A stretch of DNA of 64,000 nt from Chryseobacterium taeanense (GTDB lineage Bacteria > Bacteroidota > Bacteroidia > Flavobacteriales > Weeksellaceae): the NCBI RefSeq assembly GCF_900099685.1, contig NZ_FNDW01000003.1, positions 186,001 through 250,000 of the forward strand, given 5' to 3'. The position numbers and the translations under genes were made by a program. Shown one piece after another: positions 63,178-64,000 of the stretch; position 1 is the stretch's first letter; the number at the start of each line of letters is the position of its first letter. The notes beneath the pieces are model-generated. The model was given only the letters and a program-made list of their open reading frames with translations, did no database searches and was not told where the DNA came from.

Positions 63178-63457
63178 ATTAACAAATTTTAATATTTACA
63201 ATGGCAAATATGTTAATAAATATTAAAATTACCAAACAACAAAATCACACAACTCCTTAATAATCAAATATATAATTTAACTAAACTTCGATTTTTAATT
63301 AATTTTTTTATCTCATAATTTATTTTTATAAAAAAAAATCTGTTATTAAATTTTATTCACTAGATTTATTTTATGTGAAAAAAATTATTTAGAATAGTTC
63401 TAAATTTTAATTAATCTATTAAAAACTAATTCTGCCAGTTTATTTTAGAATAGACAT
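63178..63457. other. AT-rich region upstream of susC
   Basis: Strongly AT-rich, without a gene. On the minus strand CATATTTG (one mismatch to TANNTTTG) lies about 30 nt before the susC ATG, with a TTG 20 nt upstream of it, a candidate promoter. I see no other structure up to the next terminator. Confidence 0.35.
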
Positions 63458-63488
63458 AAAAAAGCCGTCTCAAGTTTGAGACGGCTTT
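63458..63488 (-). terminator. Terminator of the second SusD-type gene
   Basis: AAAGCCGTCTCAA (63461-63473) pairs perfectly with TTGAGACGGCTTT (63476-63488). On the minus strand a TTTTTT run follows. It lies 30 nt after the stop of the 63519 gene. Confidence 0.88.
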
Positions 63489-63518
63489 ATAGTTTATATT
63501 ATTACTTAAATCTTGGTA

Positions 63519-64000
63519 CTAATTGGAGTAGCCCGGATTTTGAACTACTGGTGTTCCAGGAACATTAATTTCAGCTCTTGGAATTGGGAATGCTAATAAA
63601 TTATTTCCAATATTCCTTACCTGAACCGCTGCTCCGGCAGTACTTCTCTGCGTAATCGGCTGTCCTCTTCTTAAAAGATCAAACATACCAAATCCTTCTC
63701 CTACGAATTCTTTTTTCTTTTCTAGATAGATGTCATCAAGAGTCACTGATGTGACAGGAGTATAATTTGATATTCTATTTTGTAAAATAAGATTATAATA
63801 TGTTACCGCTTTACTTGGGGTTCCTCCTGCATTTAATTCAGCTTCGGCTCCATTTAACAAAGCTTCTTCGTAGCGAACTAATTTTATATTATCAAAAGTA
63901 TTTGCATATTTACCATTAAGAACTAATCCTGTAGTGATACCATTAAGAATAGCACCTGAAGTGACACCTCCGTTAAGCCTTATATCATTAGTACTATAAG
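63519..64000 (-). CDS. SusD/RagB family lipoprotein, C-terminal part cut by window edge
   Basis: The frame is open from the window edge to the stop at 63519, about 160 residues, with no start inside. The end of a SusD protein is recognisable: IKLVRYEEALLNGAEAELN, the EKKKEFVGEGFGMFDLLRRG motif and the C-terminal LLAFPIPRAEINVPG. This belongs to a different SusD subgroup (RagB type) from the SusD at 58478. Its SusC partner is presumably outside the window. A separate nutrient-uptake locus therefore abuts the first one. Confidence 0.9.
   Translation of the reverse strand, partial: YSTNDIRLNGGVTSGAILNGITTGLVLNGKYANTFDNIKLVRYEEALLNGAEAELNAGGTPSKAVTYYNLILQNRISNYTPVTSVTLDDIYLEKKKEFVGEGFGMFDLLRRGQPITQRSTAGAAVQVRNIGNNLLAFPIPRAEINVPGTPVVQNPGYSN

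Noticed and set aside
1..64000. Prophage, integrase, transposase or attachment sites
   Set aside because: No such gene or paired terminal repeat was seen; the tRNA-Glu genes are not followed by partial tRNA copies.

Overview
The window looks like a chromosomal segment of a Chryseobacterium-like member of the Bacteroidota (Flavobacteriia, family Weeksellaceae level). Supporting signs are the low G+C, SusC/SusD outer-membrane uptake genes, a GLPGLI-family protein, a GYDIA-type GHMP kinase, BshC for bacillithiol, weak Shine-Dalgarno signals and many promoters of the Bacteroidota type (TTG about 19-20 nt before TANNTTTG). I see no phage, integrase, insertion sequence, CRISPR array or rRNA gene.

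Layout. 1-8281 (minus strand) is the spc/S10 ribosomal cluster from rplC to a truncated rpsE, with its own promoter near 8388-8417. 8597-12462 (plus) is an operon of unknown exported proteins: a 46-residue ORF, a lipoprotein and an 898-residue protein. After an iron-permease-like gene and a GLPGLI gene comes the str cluster rpsL-rpsG-fusA-rpsJ (17416 to 14056), which has its own promoter and terminator. The usual continuity rpsJ-rplC is therefore broken by about 5.8 kb. 17562-36345 is housekeeping: a membrane protein, Dps, PncB, an SGNH hydrolase, RmuC, a SpoU methyltransferase, an LEA-like lipoprotein, formyl-THF cyclo-ligase, ferredoxin, TrhP, DegP/Q, RidA, an LptD-like protein and an amidase. 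35716-36907 holds three tRNA-Glu genes around rpsT.

37049-47634 is the most interesting stretch. An AraC regulator and a siderophore-interacting protein (plus strand) are followed by a long minus-strand metal and redox cassette. It contains a beta-barrel with an N-terminal Cys cluster, an MbnH-like di-haem peroxidase, an MbnP-like lipoprotein, two paralogous small anchored proteins with identical C-x9-C-x3-C spacing and a CxGKC core, an exported superoxide dismutase, a SCO protein, a YHS-domain lipoprotein, then a Zn/Cd-type P1B ATPase and a Fur-family regulator. I infer a periplasmic copper/redox handling system; the paired CxGKC proteins are the part I cannot match to a described family. 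Between them and the ATPase lies a diverged 281-bp duplication built of 42-bp repeats.

48022-64000 holds a small lipoprotein, AroQ, PckA, a GHMP kinase, FabD, a four-LysM plus periplasmic-binding fusion, BshC, a putative porin, a SusD/SusC pair and the 3' end of a second SusD gene. Start sites were moved inward from the longest reading frame wherever a signal peptide or family N-terminus indicated it. Every functional call rests on motif reading without database searches.
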